Positions 15,813 through 23,993 of a stretch of DNA of 64,000 bases are shown piece by piece. The position numbers were made by a program, and so were the translations under genes. Origin of the DNA: Pseudomonadota bacterium (GTDB lineage: Bacteria > Pseudomonadota > Alphaproteobacteria > Rhodospirillales > Magnetospirillaceae); contig JAEXAH010000016.1 in assembly GCA_023458315.1 (NCBI GenBank), positions 32,844 to 96,843 of the forward strand, written 5' to 3'. Each line of letters starts with the position of its first letter. The first letter of the stretch is position 1. A model generated the notes under the pieces. The model saw only the letters and a list, made by a program, of their open reading frames with translations. It was not told the origin of the DNA and made no database searches.

Positions 15813-16406
15813 TTAAAACGCCCGCCGCGCCCGCAGGGCGGCGCTGATGGTGCCGTCGTCCAGGTAATCGATGGTGCCGCCCACCGGCACGCCGTGGGCG
15901 AGGCCGGAAACGGTGACGCCGCGCCCGGCCAGCCGTTCGGCGATGGTGTGGGCGGTGGTCTGCCCCTCGACCGTCGCCGGGGTCGCCAGGATGATCTCGC
16001 GCACACCATCGTCGCCAACCCGTTGAACCAGCTTGGGAATTCCCAATTCGTCGGGGCCGATGCCGTCCAGCGCCGACAGCAGGCCGCCCAGGACGTGGTA
16101 ACGGCCGCGAAAGGCGTTGGTGCGTTCCATGGCCCACAGCGCCCCCACATCCTCGACCACGCACAACAGGGTGGCGTCGCGGCGCGGGTCGGCGCAGATG
16201 GAACAGGGCTGAATACTATCGTAGTTACCGCAGATCGGGCAGGTCTTGACCTTGTCCGCCACCTCGGCCATGGCTTGTGCCAGGGGTTGTAGCAATATCT
16301 CGCGCTTATCCACCAGATGTAGGGCAGCGCGACGGGCCGAGCGCGGACCCAAGCCCGGCAACCGCGAAAGAAGTTGAATCAGCCGTTCGATCTCGGGTCC
16401 GACCAT
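15813..16406 (-). CDS. recR: Recombination protein RecR
   Basis: RecR works with RecO and RecF to load RecA at single-strand gaps. The 197-residue protein has the helix-hairpin-helix LSRLPGLGPRSARRAALHL, the zinc finger CPICGNYDSIQPCSIC, and the Toprim segment LLCVVEDVGALWAMERTNAF, ending in LARGVPVGG-like GLAHGVPVGGTIDYLD. It is third in the conserved dnaX-ybaB-recR order, 15 bases after ybaB. Confidence 0.97.
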   Translation of the reverse strand: MVGPEIERLIQLLSRLPGLGPRSARRAALHLVDKREILLQPLAQAMAEVADKVKTCPICGNYDSIQPCSICADPRRDATLLCVVEDVGALWAMERTNAFRGRYHVLGGLLSALDGIGPDELGIPKLVQRVGDDGVREIILATPATVEGQTTAHTIAERLAGRGVTVSGLAHGVPVGGTIDYLDDGTISAALRARRAF

Positions 16407-16421
16407 GTGGAAATTCCGGGG

Positions 16422-16745
16422 TCAGAACGGCAGCTTGAAACCGGCCGGCAGATTCAGGCCGCCGGTCAGCTTGGCCATCTCGTCCTGCATGGCGGTTTCC
16501 GCCTTGGTCTTGGCGTCGTTGAAGGCGGCGACGATCAGATCTTCCAGCACTTCCACGTCGTCGGCGCTGACCAGCGACGGGTCGATCTTGATGCCCTTCA
16601 GTTCGTACTTGCCGTTCAGCGTGACCTTCAGCATGCCGCCGCCCGAGGCGCCGGTGACTTCCAGATCGCCCATCTTGGCCTGCATCTCGGCCATCTTGGA
16701 CTGCATCTGCTGGGCCTGCTTCATCAGGTTGCCAAGGTTCTTCAT
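16422..16745 (-). CDS. Nucleoid-associated protein YbaB/EbfC
   Basis: The 107-residue DNA-binding protein of the YbaB/EbfC family starts MKNLGNLMKQAQQMQSKMAEMQ, a coiled helix, and continues with the family's SGGGMLKVTLNGKYELKGIKIDP strand region. It binds DNA as a tweezer-like dimer. Its start overlaps the dnaX stop by 4 bases (ATG within TCATGC context at 16742-16745), and recR follows. The order is conserved in many bacteria. Confidence 0.95.
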   Translation of the reverse strand: MKNLGNLMKQAQQMQSKMAEMQAKMGDLEVTGASGGGMLKVTLNGKYELKGIKIDPSLVSADDVEVLEDLIVAAFNDAKTKAETAMQDEMAKLTGGLNLPAGFKLPF

Positions 16746-18508
16746 GCTTCTTCCTCTCCTGGGGTCTGATCCGGGTCGAAGGCCAGGTCGCCTTCCTCGG
16801 GTTCCTCGGGGGCCATGTCGCGCACCACCTCGATGGAAGCGCCGGGGAAAGCCGCCATGATGGCCTGGACCAGCGGATGGTTGGCGGCATCCAGCCGCCG
16901 TTTGTTCTCGGCGATCAGGTCCTGCTCGACCAGGGTCGGCTCGGCCGGATCGGTGGTGTTGATCGTGACGGTCCAGCGCCGCCCGGTCCATTCGCCCAAC
17001 AGGCGCGACACCTTTTGCGCCAGATCCGAGGGCGCGAGCGCGTGGGGGCGCAGTTCAATGCGTCCGGGTTCGAAACGGACCAGACCGCATTGCGTGCGCA
17101 ACCCCACAGCCAGAATGTTTTCACGCTTGTCGGAAAACAGCTTGGCGACCTCGGCGAAGCTGGCGGGCATGGGCGGCAATTGCACCGGTTCCGGCGCCGG
17201 GGCCAGCTTGAGGGCCGTCGCGCCGCCGCCATCCGGGCCGCCGACGAATCCCGGCGATTGCGCCAGGGTCATGCCGCCAGCGGGCGCGCCGCCCGGCATG
17301 CCGCCACCACCGCCGCCGCCTGGGCCACGCGGGGCGGGGGGATTGTTGCGCAATTGCTCGATCACTTCGGCCGGGGTCGGCAGGTCGGCGGCATAGGCCA
17401 GCCGCACCAGCGCCATTTCCGCCGCCTGCAACGGATTGGGCGCCGCGCGGGTTTCCGCCAGCCCCTTCAGCAGCATCTGCCACGCCCGGGTCAGTTGCGC
17501 CATGGACAATCCGGCGGACATGGCCTTGCCCTTGACCCGTTCCGTTTCCGAGGCGGTGGCCGATTCGGCGGAATCCGGCGTGACCTTGAGCCGGGTCAGC
17601 CAGTGGGTCAGTTCCAGCATGTCCTGGATCACCACCACCGGGTCGGCGCCCAGGGCGTATTGTTCGGCCATCATGTCCAACGCGTCGGCGATCTTGCCGC
17701 CCATCACCTGTTCGAACAGGTCGAACACCCGCGCGCGGTCGGCCAGGCCCAGCATGTCGCGGACCTGAAGTTCCGACACCTTGCCCGCGCCGTGGCTGAT
17801 GGCCTGATCCAGCAGCGACAGGCCATCGCGGACCGAGCCGTCGGCGGCCCGCGCGATCAGCTTCAGCGCCGCCTCTTCGATCTCGGCGCCTTCCTTTTCC
17901 ACGATTCCGGCGAAATGTTTCGCCAGGACATCCATTTCCACCCGGCGCAGGTCGAAGCGCTGGCAGCGCGACAGCACCGTGACCGGAATCTTGCGGATTT
18001 CCGTGGTGGCGAAGACGAATTTCACATGCTCGGGCGGTTCCTCCAGCGTCTTCAGCAGCGCGTTGAACGCCGCCGTGGACAGCATGTGCACTTCGTCGAT
18101 GATGTAGACCTTGAACCGCGCCGAGGTCGGGCGGTAGCGCACGCCCTCGATGATCTCGCGGATGTCGTTGACGCCGGTGCGGCTGGCGGCGTCCATTTCC
18201 AGGATATCGACGTGGCGGTCCTCGGCGATGGCGCGGCAATGCTCGCACACGCCGCACGGGTCGATGGTCGGCCCGCCCTGGCCGTCGGGACCGATACAAT
18301 TCAGCGCGCGGGCGATGATGCGGGCGGTGGTGGTCTTGCCGACGCCGCGCACGCCGGTCAGCACGAAGGCATGGGCCAGACGCCCCGACTGGATGGCGTT
18401 GGTCAGGGTGCGGACCATCGCCTCTTGCCCGATCAACGAGGTGAAGTCGGTGGGCCGGTACTTGCGGGCGAGGACGCGGTAAGGCGCGGGCGCGGGTGTG
18501 TCGGTCAT
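16742..18508 (-). CDS. dnaX: DNA polymerase III subunits gamma/tau (DnaX)
   Basis: This is the clamp-loader ATPase, 588 residues. The AAA+ domain has Walker A GVRGVGKTTTARIIARALNC, a four-cysteine zinc module (CIGPDG..CGVCEHC), Walker B region IIDEVHMLS and the sensor ATTEIRKIPVTVLSRCQRFD. Domain III is followed by a Gly/Pro-rich linker (about 425-455) and a C-terminal tau-like domain ending acidic (FDPDQTPGEEEA). I see no slippery A-run for a frameshift, so a short gamma form from the same gene is not supported. The ATG at 18508 gives the usual N terminus; the longer ORF runs into a repeat. Confidence 0.96.
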   Translation of the reverse strand: MTDTPAPAPYRVLARKYRPTDFTSLIGQEAMVRTLTNAIQSGRLAHAFVLTGVRGVGKTTTARIIARALNCIGPDGQGGPTIDPCGVCEHCRAIAEDRHVDILEMDAASRTGVNDIREIIEGVRYRPTSARFKVYIIDEVHMLSTAAFNALLKTLEEPPEHVKFVFATTEIRKIPVTVLSRCQRFDLRRVEMDVLAKHFAGIVEKEGAEIEEAALKLIARAADGSVRDGLSLLDQAISHGAGKVSELQVRDMLGLADRARVFDLFEQVMGGKIADALDMMAEQYALGADPVVVIQDMLELTHWLTRLKVTPDSAESATASETERVKGKAMSAGLSMAQLTRAWQMLLKGLAETRAAPNPLQAAEMALVRLAYAADLPTPAEVIEQLRNNPPAPRGPGGGGGGGMPGGAPAGGMTLAQSPGFVGGPDGGGATALKLAPAPEPVQLPPMPASFAEVAKLFSDKRENILAVGLRTQCGLVRFEPGRIELRPHALAPSDLAQKVSRLLGEWTGRRWTVTINTTDPAEPTLVEQDLIAENKRRLDAANHPLVQAIMAAFPGASIEVVRDMAPEEPEEGDLAFDPDQTPGEEEA

Positions 18509-18594
18509 GGCCCCAGACAATATATCGGCGGCCGCGCGGTGGAAAGCGTACCGTGACCAAAACCGTTGCGGAAACGGTCCCGCGTACGAACAGC

Positions 18595-18712
18595 CAGCCG
18601 TGACACGGATGAACACCAATGGGCGCGGATGGGCACGAATGCGGGTTCGCTGCTATCCGTGCCTATCCGTGTTGCCGCGAAGCGGCATCCGCGTTCATCC
18701 GTGTCACGGCTG
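18595..18712. repeat. Long inverted repeat with ACACGGATGAAC arms
   Basis: CAGCCGTGACACGGATGAAC (18595-18614) and its exact reverse complement (18693-18712) are 20-base arms around a 78-base interior. The interior holds further CGGATG and ATCCGTG units and the small hairpin GCCGCGAAGCGGC. The unit ACACGGAT recurs at 37373-37438 and 53391-53519. It lies between the dnaX start and the pgi stop. No reading frame is seen. Confidence 0.9.
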
Positions 18713-18747
18713 GGCTGTGGCCGCCGAACATAGCCCGTCCGTAGGGG

Positions 18748-20373
18748 CTAGGTTCTCCAGGCGCGGATGGTGTTGATCAGGCCGTTGGTCGAACTGTCGT
18801 GGCCGTGGGCATCGGTCGTCGCCGACAGTTCCGGCAGGATCTTCTTGGCAAGCTGCTTGCCCAGTTCCACGCCCCATTGGTCGAAGGAATTGACGTCCCA
18901 GATCACGCCCTGGACGAACACCTTGTGCTCGTACAGCGCGATCAGACGGCCCAGGGTGCGGGGGTCCAGGCGCTTGTACAGCAGGGTGTTGGTGGGGCGG
19001 TCGCCGGTGAAGACGCGATGCGCCGCCTGTTCGTCGGACAACGCCGGATTCTCGGCCTTCACTTCCGCCAACGTCTTGCCGCGCATCAGTGCTTCCGGCT
19101 GCGCAAGGAAGTTGGCCAGCAGCATGGCGTGATGCTCGCCCACCGGATTATGGGTGTTGGCGGCGGCCAGGAAATCGCAGGGGATCAGCTTGGTGCCCTG
19201 GTGGATCAGTTGGTAAAAGGCGTGCTGGCCGTTGGTGCCCGGCTCGCCGAACACCATGGGGCCGGTCTGCCATGCCGCCCGCGCACCGTCGCGCGCCCAG
19301 CCCTTGCCGTTGGATTCCATGTCCAATTGTTGCAGATAGGCGGGCAGGCGGTGCAGGTACTGGTCATAGGGCAGCACGGCATAAGCCTGGGCGCCCAGGA
19401 AGTTGTTGTACCAAACCCCCAGCAGCGCCAGCAGCACCGGCATGTTGGCGGCCAGGGGGGCGGTGCGGAAATGCTCGTCCATGTCGTGGGCGCCGGCCAG
19501 CAATTCCTCGAAACGATCGAAGCCGATGGCCACGGCGATGGACAGGCCGATGGCCGACCACAGGGAATAGCGGCCGCCCACCCAGTCCCAGAATTCGAAC
19601 ATGTTGGCCGGATCGATGCCGAAGGCCCGCACTGCCGGTTCGTTGGTGGACAGCGCCACGAAATGGCGCGGCACCGCCGCCGCCCCCAGCGCCGCCACCA
19701 GCCAATCCTTGGCGGTGGTGGCGTTGGCGATGGTTTCCTGGGTGGTGAAGGTCTTGGACGCGACGATGAACAAAGTCGTTTCGGGGTCGCAAAGTTTCAG
19801 CGTTTCCGCCACATGCGTGCCGTCCACGTTGGACACGAAGCGCACCGCCAGCCCGGCCTGATGATAGGGCTTCAGCGCCTCCGTCACCATCACCGGACCA
19901 AGGTCCGAGCCGCCGATGCCGATGTTCACCACCGTCGCCATGGGCTTGCCGGTGGCGCCCTTCCAATCCCCCGAACGCACTCGCCCGGCGAAATCCTTCA
20001 TCTTGTCCAGCACCGCCCGGATTCCCGGCATGACGTCGTGGCCGTCCACCGGGATCGGGCGATCGGACCGGTTTCGCAACGCGACATGCAGCACGGCGCG
20101 GCCTTCGGTGGCGTTGATGGGCTGGCCGCCGAACATGCGGTCACGCCATTCCACCACCCCGGCCTGTTCGGCCAGTCGCACCAACAGCGCCATGGTGTCG
20201 GCGGTGACGCGGTTCTTGGCGTAATCCAGCAGCAGGTCGTCGCCCAGACGCAGCGAGAAGCGGGCGAAACGATCGGGGTCGGCGGCGAACAGGTCGCGCA
20301 TGGCGGGCACGGCGTTGGTGTCGGCGTGGTCTTGCAGCGCCTGCCAGGCGGGCAATTGAGTCGGATGCGTCAT
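18748..20373 (-). CDS. pgi: Glucose-6-phosphate isomerase
   Basis: This glycolytic and gluconeogenic enzyme interconverts glucose-6-phosphate and fructose-6-phosphate. The 541-residue protein has both family signatures, including ATVVNIGIGGSDLGPVM, FIVASKTFTTQET and, near the C terminus, FDQWGVELGKQLA. GGAAAGGCG lies in front of the ATG at 20371-20373; an in-frame start 27 bases further upstream lacks support. Downstream is the long inverted repeat. Confidence 0.97.
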   Translation of the reverse strand: MTHPTQLPAWQALQDHADTNAVPAMRDLFAADPDRFARFSLRLGDDLLLDYAKNRVTADTMALLVRLAEQAGVVEWRDRMFGGQPINATEGRAVLHVALRNRSDRPIPVDGHDVMPGIRAVLDKMKDFAGRVRSGDWKGATGKPMATVVNIGIGGSDLGPVMVTEALKPYHQAGLAVRFVSNVDGTHVAETLKLCDPETTLFIVASKTFTTQETIANATTAKDWLVAALGAAAVPRHFVALSTNEPAVRAFGIDPANMFEFWDWVGGRYSLWSAIGLSIAVAIGFDRFEELLAGAHDMDEHFRTAPLAANMPVLLALLGVWYNNFLGAQAYAVLPYDQYLHRLPAYLQQLDMESNGKGWARDGARAAWQTGPMVFGEPGTNGQHAFYQLIHQGTKLIPCDFLAAANTHNPVGEHHAMLLANFLAQPEALMRGKTLAEVKAENPALSDEQAAHRVFTGDRPTNTLLYKRLDPRTLGRLIALYEHKVFVQGVIWDVNSFDQWGVELGKQLAKKILPELSATTDAHGHDSSTNGLINTIRAWRT

Positions 20374-20557
20374 CGCCTTTCCCCCCTCTTTCTTCTTCAC
20401 CCCGGGACTCTAGCACCGCCCCGACCGTCCGACCATCCCCCCACCCGTAACCCGGGCATGCGGTCACGAAACTGTCTTCCCGTGCCGCGCCCCTGATCGG
20501 TTTTGCCATTGGCAGCCCCGGGCGCCCGGCGTATGGTGGCGGCATCGCGGCACACCA

Positions 20558-20607
20558 AGTCGCATAATCTTTTCGACCTGAGGCTTGAACAAGCCAGTCG
20601 CATAATC
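20558..20607 (+). promoter_or_regulatory. Candidate operator/promoter of the nickel operon
   Basis: AGTCGCATAATC occurs twice (20558-20569 and 20596-20607), with the perfect palindrome GGCTTGAACAAGCC (20582-20595) directly before the second copy. Each copy contains CATAAT, close to a -10 hexamer. The block ends 22 bases before the first gene of the nickel transport operon and is a good candidate for metal-responsive control. The regulator is unknown. I see no cobalamin riboswitch core. Confidence 0.55.
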
Positions 20608-20629
20608 CGAAAGAAAGGATTGCCCCGCC

Positions 20630-21409
20630 ATGAAGACCCGCCCGCGCCACCTGCTGTCCCTGGCCGCCGCCGCCGTGCTGGTGTTGCCCGCCGCCGCCCG
20701 CGCCCATTTCCAGGAGATCATTCCGTCCGCCGACATCGTGGCCGAGGACGGCGAGCGCAGCGTCGCGCTGGACCTGACCTTCACCCACCCCATGGAGATG
20801 GGGCCGGTGATGGAGATGGGGGCGCCCAAGCAGTTCGGCGTGCTGGCCGACGGCAAGAAGCTGGACCTGAAGGCGCAGTTGCGGGCGGTGAAGAAGGGCG
20901 AGGGCAAGACCGCCTATGCCGCCAGCCACAAGCTGACCGCCCCCGGCGACTACGTCTTCTATGTCGAGCCCGCGCCCTATTGGGAACCGGCCGAGGGCAA
21001 GTACATCATTCATTACGCCAAGGTGGTGGTGGATTTCGCCTCGGGCGAGGGCTGGGACAAGCTGGTCGGCCTGCCGGTGGAGATCGAGCCGCTGGTGCGG
21101 CCCTATGGCCTGTGGACCGGCAACCAGTTCCGCGGCGTGGTGCGCAAGAACGGCAAGCCGGTTCCCTTCGCCGAGATCGAGGTGGAATGGCGCAACGACG
21201 GCAGCGTCAAGGCGCCCGCCGATCCGTTCATTACGCAGGTGATCAAGGCCGATGCCTCGGGCCAGTTCAGCTACACCATGCCGCGCGCCGGCTGGTGGGG
21301 CTTCGCCGCCCTGGTGGAAGCCGACAAGCCCATGAAGGCCCCCGACGGCAAATCCGTCCCGGTCGAATTGGGCGGCCTGATCTGGGTCAAGACCCAGGAC
21401 ATGAAGTAA
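20630..21409 (+). CDS. NikK-like DUF4198 periplasmic protein of a nickel transporter
   Basis: The 259-residue protein has a clear signal peptide (MKTRPRHLLSLAAAAVLVLPAAARA) with the mature end starting HFQEIIPS, so a His lies at or near the new N terminus. DUF4198 proteins (NikK) belong to some nickel ECF transporters and are thought to bind or deliver metal in the periplasm. THPMEMGPVMEMG gives a Met/His-rich patch. AAAGGATTG precedes the start. It is first in a six-gene operon with 4-base gaps or overlaps. Confidence 0.85.
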   Translation: MKTRPRHLLSLAAAAVLVLPAAARAHFQEIIPSADIVAEDGERSVALDLTFTHPMEMGPVMEMGAPKQFGVLADGKKLDLKAQLRAVKKGEGKTAYAASHKLTAPGDYVFYVEPAPYWEPAEGKYIIHYAKVVVDFASGEGWDKLVGLPVEIEPLVRPYGLWTGNQFRGVVRKNGKPVPFAEIEVEWRNDGSVKAPADPFITQVIKADASGQFSYTMPRAGWWGFAALVEADKPMKAPDGKSVPVELGGLIWVKTQDMK

Positions 21410-21413
21410 GGCC

Positions 21414-22019
21414 ATGGCCCACATCCCCGACGGCGTGGCGACCATTCCCGTGCTGGCGGCCGGTGCCGTCATCACGGCGGGCGGTCTGGCCCTGGGCCTG
21501 CGGGCGCTGACGCCCGAGCGCATGCCCCGCGTCGCCGTGCTGTCGGCGGTGTTCTTCGTCGCCTCGCTGATCCATCTGCCCGCCGGACCGGCCTCGGTCC
21601 ACCTGATCCTCAACGGGTTGATGGGCGCGGTGCTGGGGGTGGCGGCCTATCCGGCCATCGTGGTGGCGCTGCTGCTTCAGGCGGTGCTGTTCGGGTTCGG
21701 CGGATTGGTGGTGCTGGGCCTCAACGCCGCCGACATGGGAGTGCCCGCCATCCTGGCCGGTCTGGCGTTCCGCGCGCTGTGGCGCCGCGACGCGCCGCGC
21801 CGCACGGCGATCCTCGGGGCGTTGTGCGGCGGCGGCGCGGTGGTGCTGACCAGCCTGATGCTGGCCGCCGCCCTGGCATTGTCGGGCCGCGAATTCCTGC
21901 CCGCCGCCCAGGTGGTGTTGCTGACCGCCCTGCCGGTGGTGGCGGTCGAGGCCGCCTTCACCGCCGCCGCCCTGGGCCTGATCGCCCGGGTCAAGCCCGA
22001 GCTGCTGGAAGAACAATGA
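21414..22019 (+). CDS. NikM/CbiM substrate-binding membrane component
   Basis: This is the metal-binding S component of a nickel/cobalt ECF transporter: 201 residues, about six hydrophobic helices. The N terminus MAHIPDG matches the family's MHIPDG, but with one Ala inserted, which changes the Met-His-His coordination geometry known for NikM. IHLPAGPASVHLILNGLMG carries the conserved internal His. It starts 4 bases after NikK and overlaps the next gene by 4 bases (ATGA). Nickel rather than cobalt is favoured by the NikK and NikL partners. Confidence 0.9.
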   Translation: MAHIPDGVATIPVLAAGAVITAGGLALGLRALTPERMPRVAVLSAVFFVASLIHLPAGPASVHLILNGLMGAVLGVAAYPAIVVALLLQAVLFGFGGLVVLGLNAADMGVPAILAGLAFRALWRRDAPRRTAILGALCGGGAVVLTSLMLAAALALSGREFLPAAQVVLLTALPVVAVEAAFTAAALGLIARVKPELLEEQ

Positions 22020-22573
22020 TGAAGCCTGTCGTGTTGATCGCGGCGCTGACCCTGGCCTCTACCCCCGCCTGGGCGCACAAGCTCAAGGTCTTCGCCGCCG
22101 CCGAAGGTGCCCGGATCGTCGGCACCGCCTATTTCGCCGGGGGCGGCAAGGCGCAGAACAGCAGCGGCCGCCTGCTGGCCGCCGACGGGTCGGTGGTCGC
22201 CGAATTCCGCACCGATTCCAACGGCGCCTTCCGCCTGGAAGTCGGCAGCCGCCAGGATTACCGCGTCGCCGTGGACAGCGGCGACGGCCATGTGGCCGAA
22301 GCCCGTGTCGCCGCCGCCGAATTGCCGGAAACCCTGCCCGCCAGCGGCACCGCCGCCCCGGCACCGGTCCAGGCTGTTCCGGCTGCGCAACCGGCGCCCG
22401 CCACCGATGCGGTGGAACTGGCGGTGGCCCGCCAGTTGCTGCCGCTGCGCCAGCAGATCGACGCGCTGGAGGAACGCACCCGGTTCAGCGACATCATGGG
22501 CGGCGTTGGCACCATCTTCGGCGCCTTCGGCATCTATGCCTGGATCGCCGCCCGCCGGAACCGTAAGCCATGA
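22016..22573 (+). CDS. NikL-like accessory protein (signal peptide, one C-terminal TM)
   Basis: The 185-residue protein has a signal peptide (MMKPVVLIAALTLASTPAWA) whose cleavage would leave HKLKVFAAAEG, again a His-first mature end. A carboxypeptidase-regulatory-like beta domain follows (RIVGTAYFAGGGKAQ..GAFRLEVGSRQDYRVAVD), then a Pro/Ala-rich linker and a C-terminal membrane helix (SDIMGGVGTIFGAFGIYAWIAA). This matches NikL subunits of nickel ECF systems. ATG overlaps the NikM stop, so translation is coupled. Confidence 0.82.
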   Translation: MMKPVVLIAALTLASTPAWAHKLKVFAAAEGARIVGTAYFAGGGKAQNSSGRLLAADGSVVAEFRTDSNGAFRLEVGSRQDYRVAVDSGDGHVAEARVAAAELPETLPASGTAAPAPVQAVPAAQPAPATDAVELAVARQLLPLRQQIDALEERTRFSDIMGGVGTIFGAFGIYAWIAARRNRKP

Positions 22574-23340
22574 ACGCCATCCCCACCCGGGGCCATGTGC
22601 TGGACCCGCTGGGCGGCGGTGCCGTGCTGGCGCGGCTGGACCCGCGCACCCGGGTGCTGGCGGCGGGGCTGTTCGCCCTGACGGCGGTGGCGGCCCAAGG
22701 TCTGGGGGCGCAGTCGGCGCTGCTGGGCCTGGCGATCGGGCTGGCGGGGCTGGCCCGTCTGCCGCTCGGGCCGACCCTGCGGCGGCTGGCGGCGCTGGAG
22801 GGCTTCATGCTGGCGGCGCTGTTCACCCTGCCCTTCACCGTGCCCGGCACCCCGGCCTTCAGCCTGCTGGGCTGGGAGGCCAGCGCCGAGGGACTGGCCC
22901 GCGCCGCGTCGGTGGCGCTGGTCGCCACCGCCATCATGCTGGCGGTGCAGGCGCTGCTGGGCAGCCTGGAGACGGTGGCGCTGGGCCATGCCCTGGAACG
23001 GCTGCGCGCCCCGCGCCGTCTGGTGACGCTGCTGCTGTTCACCCTGCGTTATATCGAGGTGCTGCACCAGGAATATGCCCGCCTGCGTCTGGCCATGCGG
23101 GCACGGGCGTTCCGGCCGCGCACCGGCTGGCATACCTGGCGGGCCTATGGCTGGCTGGTCGGCATGTTGCTGGTGATGAGCGTCGAGCGGTCCGAGCGCA
23201 TCCATGCCGCCATGCGCCTGCGCGGCTTTCGCGGACATTATCCGGCACTTGACCATCCGCGCCCATCCGGGTTGGACTGGGGCTTCGGCGTCGCCCACAC
23301 GGCGGCGCTGGCCCTGTCGCTGACCCTGGGGATGGCGTGA
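22570..23340 (+). CDS. NikQ/CbiQ energy-coupling transmembrane component
   Basis: This is the T component of the ECF transporter, 256 residues. It has several hydrophobic helices and the two Ala-Arg-Gly-type coupling motifs seen as RLAMRARAF and IHAAMRLRGFRGHYP, which contact the ATPase. It overlaps the upstream gene by 4 bases and the ATPase gene by 4 bases, keeping subunit synthesis in step. The family is certain. Metal preference is inferred from the operon. Confidence 0.92.
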   Translation: MNAIPTRGHVLDPLGGGAVLARLDPRTRVLAAGLFALTAVAAQGLGAQSALLGLAIGLAGLARLPLGPTLRRLAALEGFMLAALFTLPFTVPGTPAFSLLGWEASAEGLARAASVALVATAIMLAVQALLGSLETVALGHALERLRAPRRLVTLLLFTLRYIEVLHQEYARLRLAMRARAFRPRTGWHTWRAYGWLVGMLLVMSVERSERIHAAMRLRGFRGHYPALDHPRPSGLDWGFGVAHTAALALSLTLGMA

Positions 23341-23993
23341 CCGAAGCCCTGTTCCATCTGCACGACCTGCATTTCGCCCACGACCCGGCGCGGCCGCTGC
23401 TGGCCGGAATCGATTTCCGTCTGCATCCCGGCGAGCGGGTGGCGCTGCTGGGCGACAACGGCGCGGGCAAGACCACCCTGCTGCACCTGATGCTGGGCCT
23501 GTTGCGGCCCCGGGCCGGAACGGTGACGGCGTTCGGCGCCATCCGCCGCGCCGAGGCCGATTTCCACGAGGTGCGCGCCCGTGCCGGGTTGCTGTTCCAG
23601 GACCCCGACGACCAGTTGTTCTGCCCCACCGTGGCCGAGGACGTGGCCTTCGGGCCGCTGAATTTGGGCCTCAGCCGCACCGAGGCCCGCGCCCGCGTGG
23701 CGGTGGCGCTGCACCGGGTCGGGCTGGCCGGGTTCGAGGACCGCGTCACCCACAAGCTGTCGGGCGGCGAGAAACGGCTGGCCGCCCTGGCCGCCGTGCT
23801 GGCCATGGAGCCCCAGGTCCTGCTGCTGGACGAACCGTCCAACGCCCTGGACCGCAAGGCCCGCGACCGGCTGATCGCCATTCTGGACGATCTGCCCCAG
23901 GCCATGGTCATCATATCCCACGATTGCGATCTGGTGGACCGTCTGGCCACCCGCCGGATCACCCTGCGCGACGGCATGCTGGAGGAAGGCTGA
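23337..23993 (+). CDS. NikO/CbiO ATP-binding protein
   Basis: This is the ATPase subunit of the nickel ECF transporter, 218 residues. Walker A is GDNGAGKTTLLHL, the Q-loop lies in LLFQDPDDQLFCPTVAEDVAFGP, the signature is LSGGEKRLAALAAVLA, Walker B is VLLLDEPSNALD, and the switch His is in VIISHDCD. FCPTVAEDVAFGPLN is typical of CbiO/EcfA. It begins at GTG within the end of the previous gene. It is shorter than two-ATPase EcfA proteins, as expected for NikO. Confidence 0.94.
   Translation: MTEALFHLHDLHFAHDPARPLLAGIDFRLHPGERVALLGDNGAGKTTLLHLMLGLLRPRAGTVTAFGAIRRAEADFHEVRARAGLLFQDPDDQLFCPTVAEDVAFGPLNLGLSRTEARARVAVALHRVGLAGFEDRVTHKLSGGEKRLAALAAVLAMEPQVLLLDEPSNALDRKARDRLIAILDDLPQAMVIISHDCDLVDRLATRRITLRDGMLEEG

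Noticed and set aside
16742..18508. Programmed frameshift in dnaX giving a short gamma subunit
   Set aside because: No slippery heptamer such as A-AAA-AAG is visible on the coding strand, only short A-runs.
20374..20629. Cobalamin riboswitch before the nickel/cobalt operon
   Set aside because: The conserved B12-box core and the expected length of about 200 structured bases are not found; a short repeat-palindrome operator fits better.
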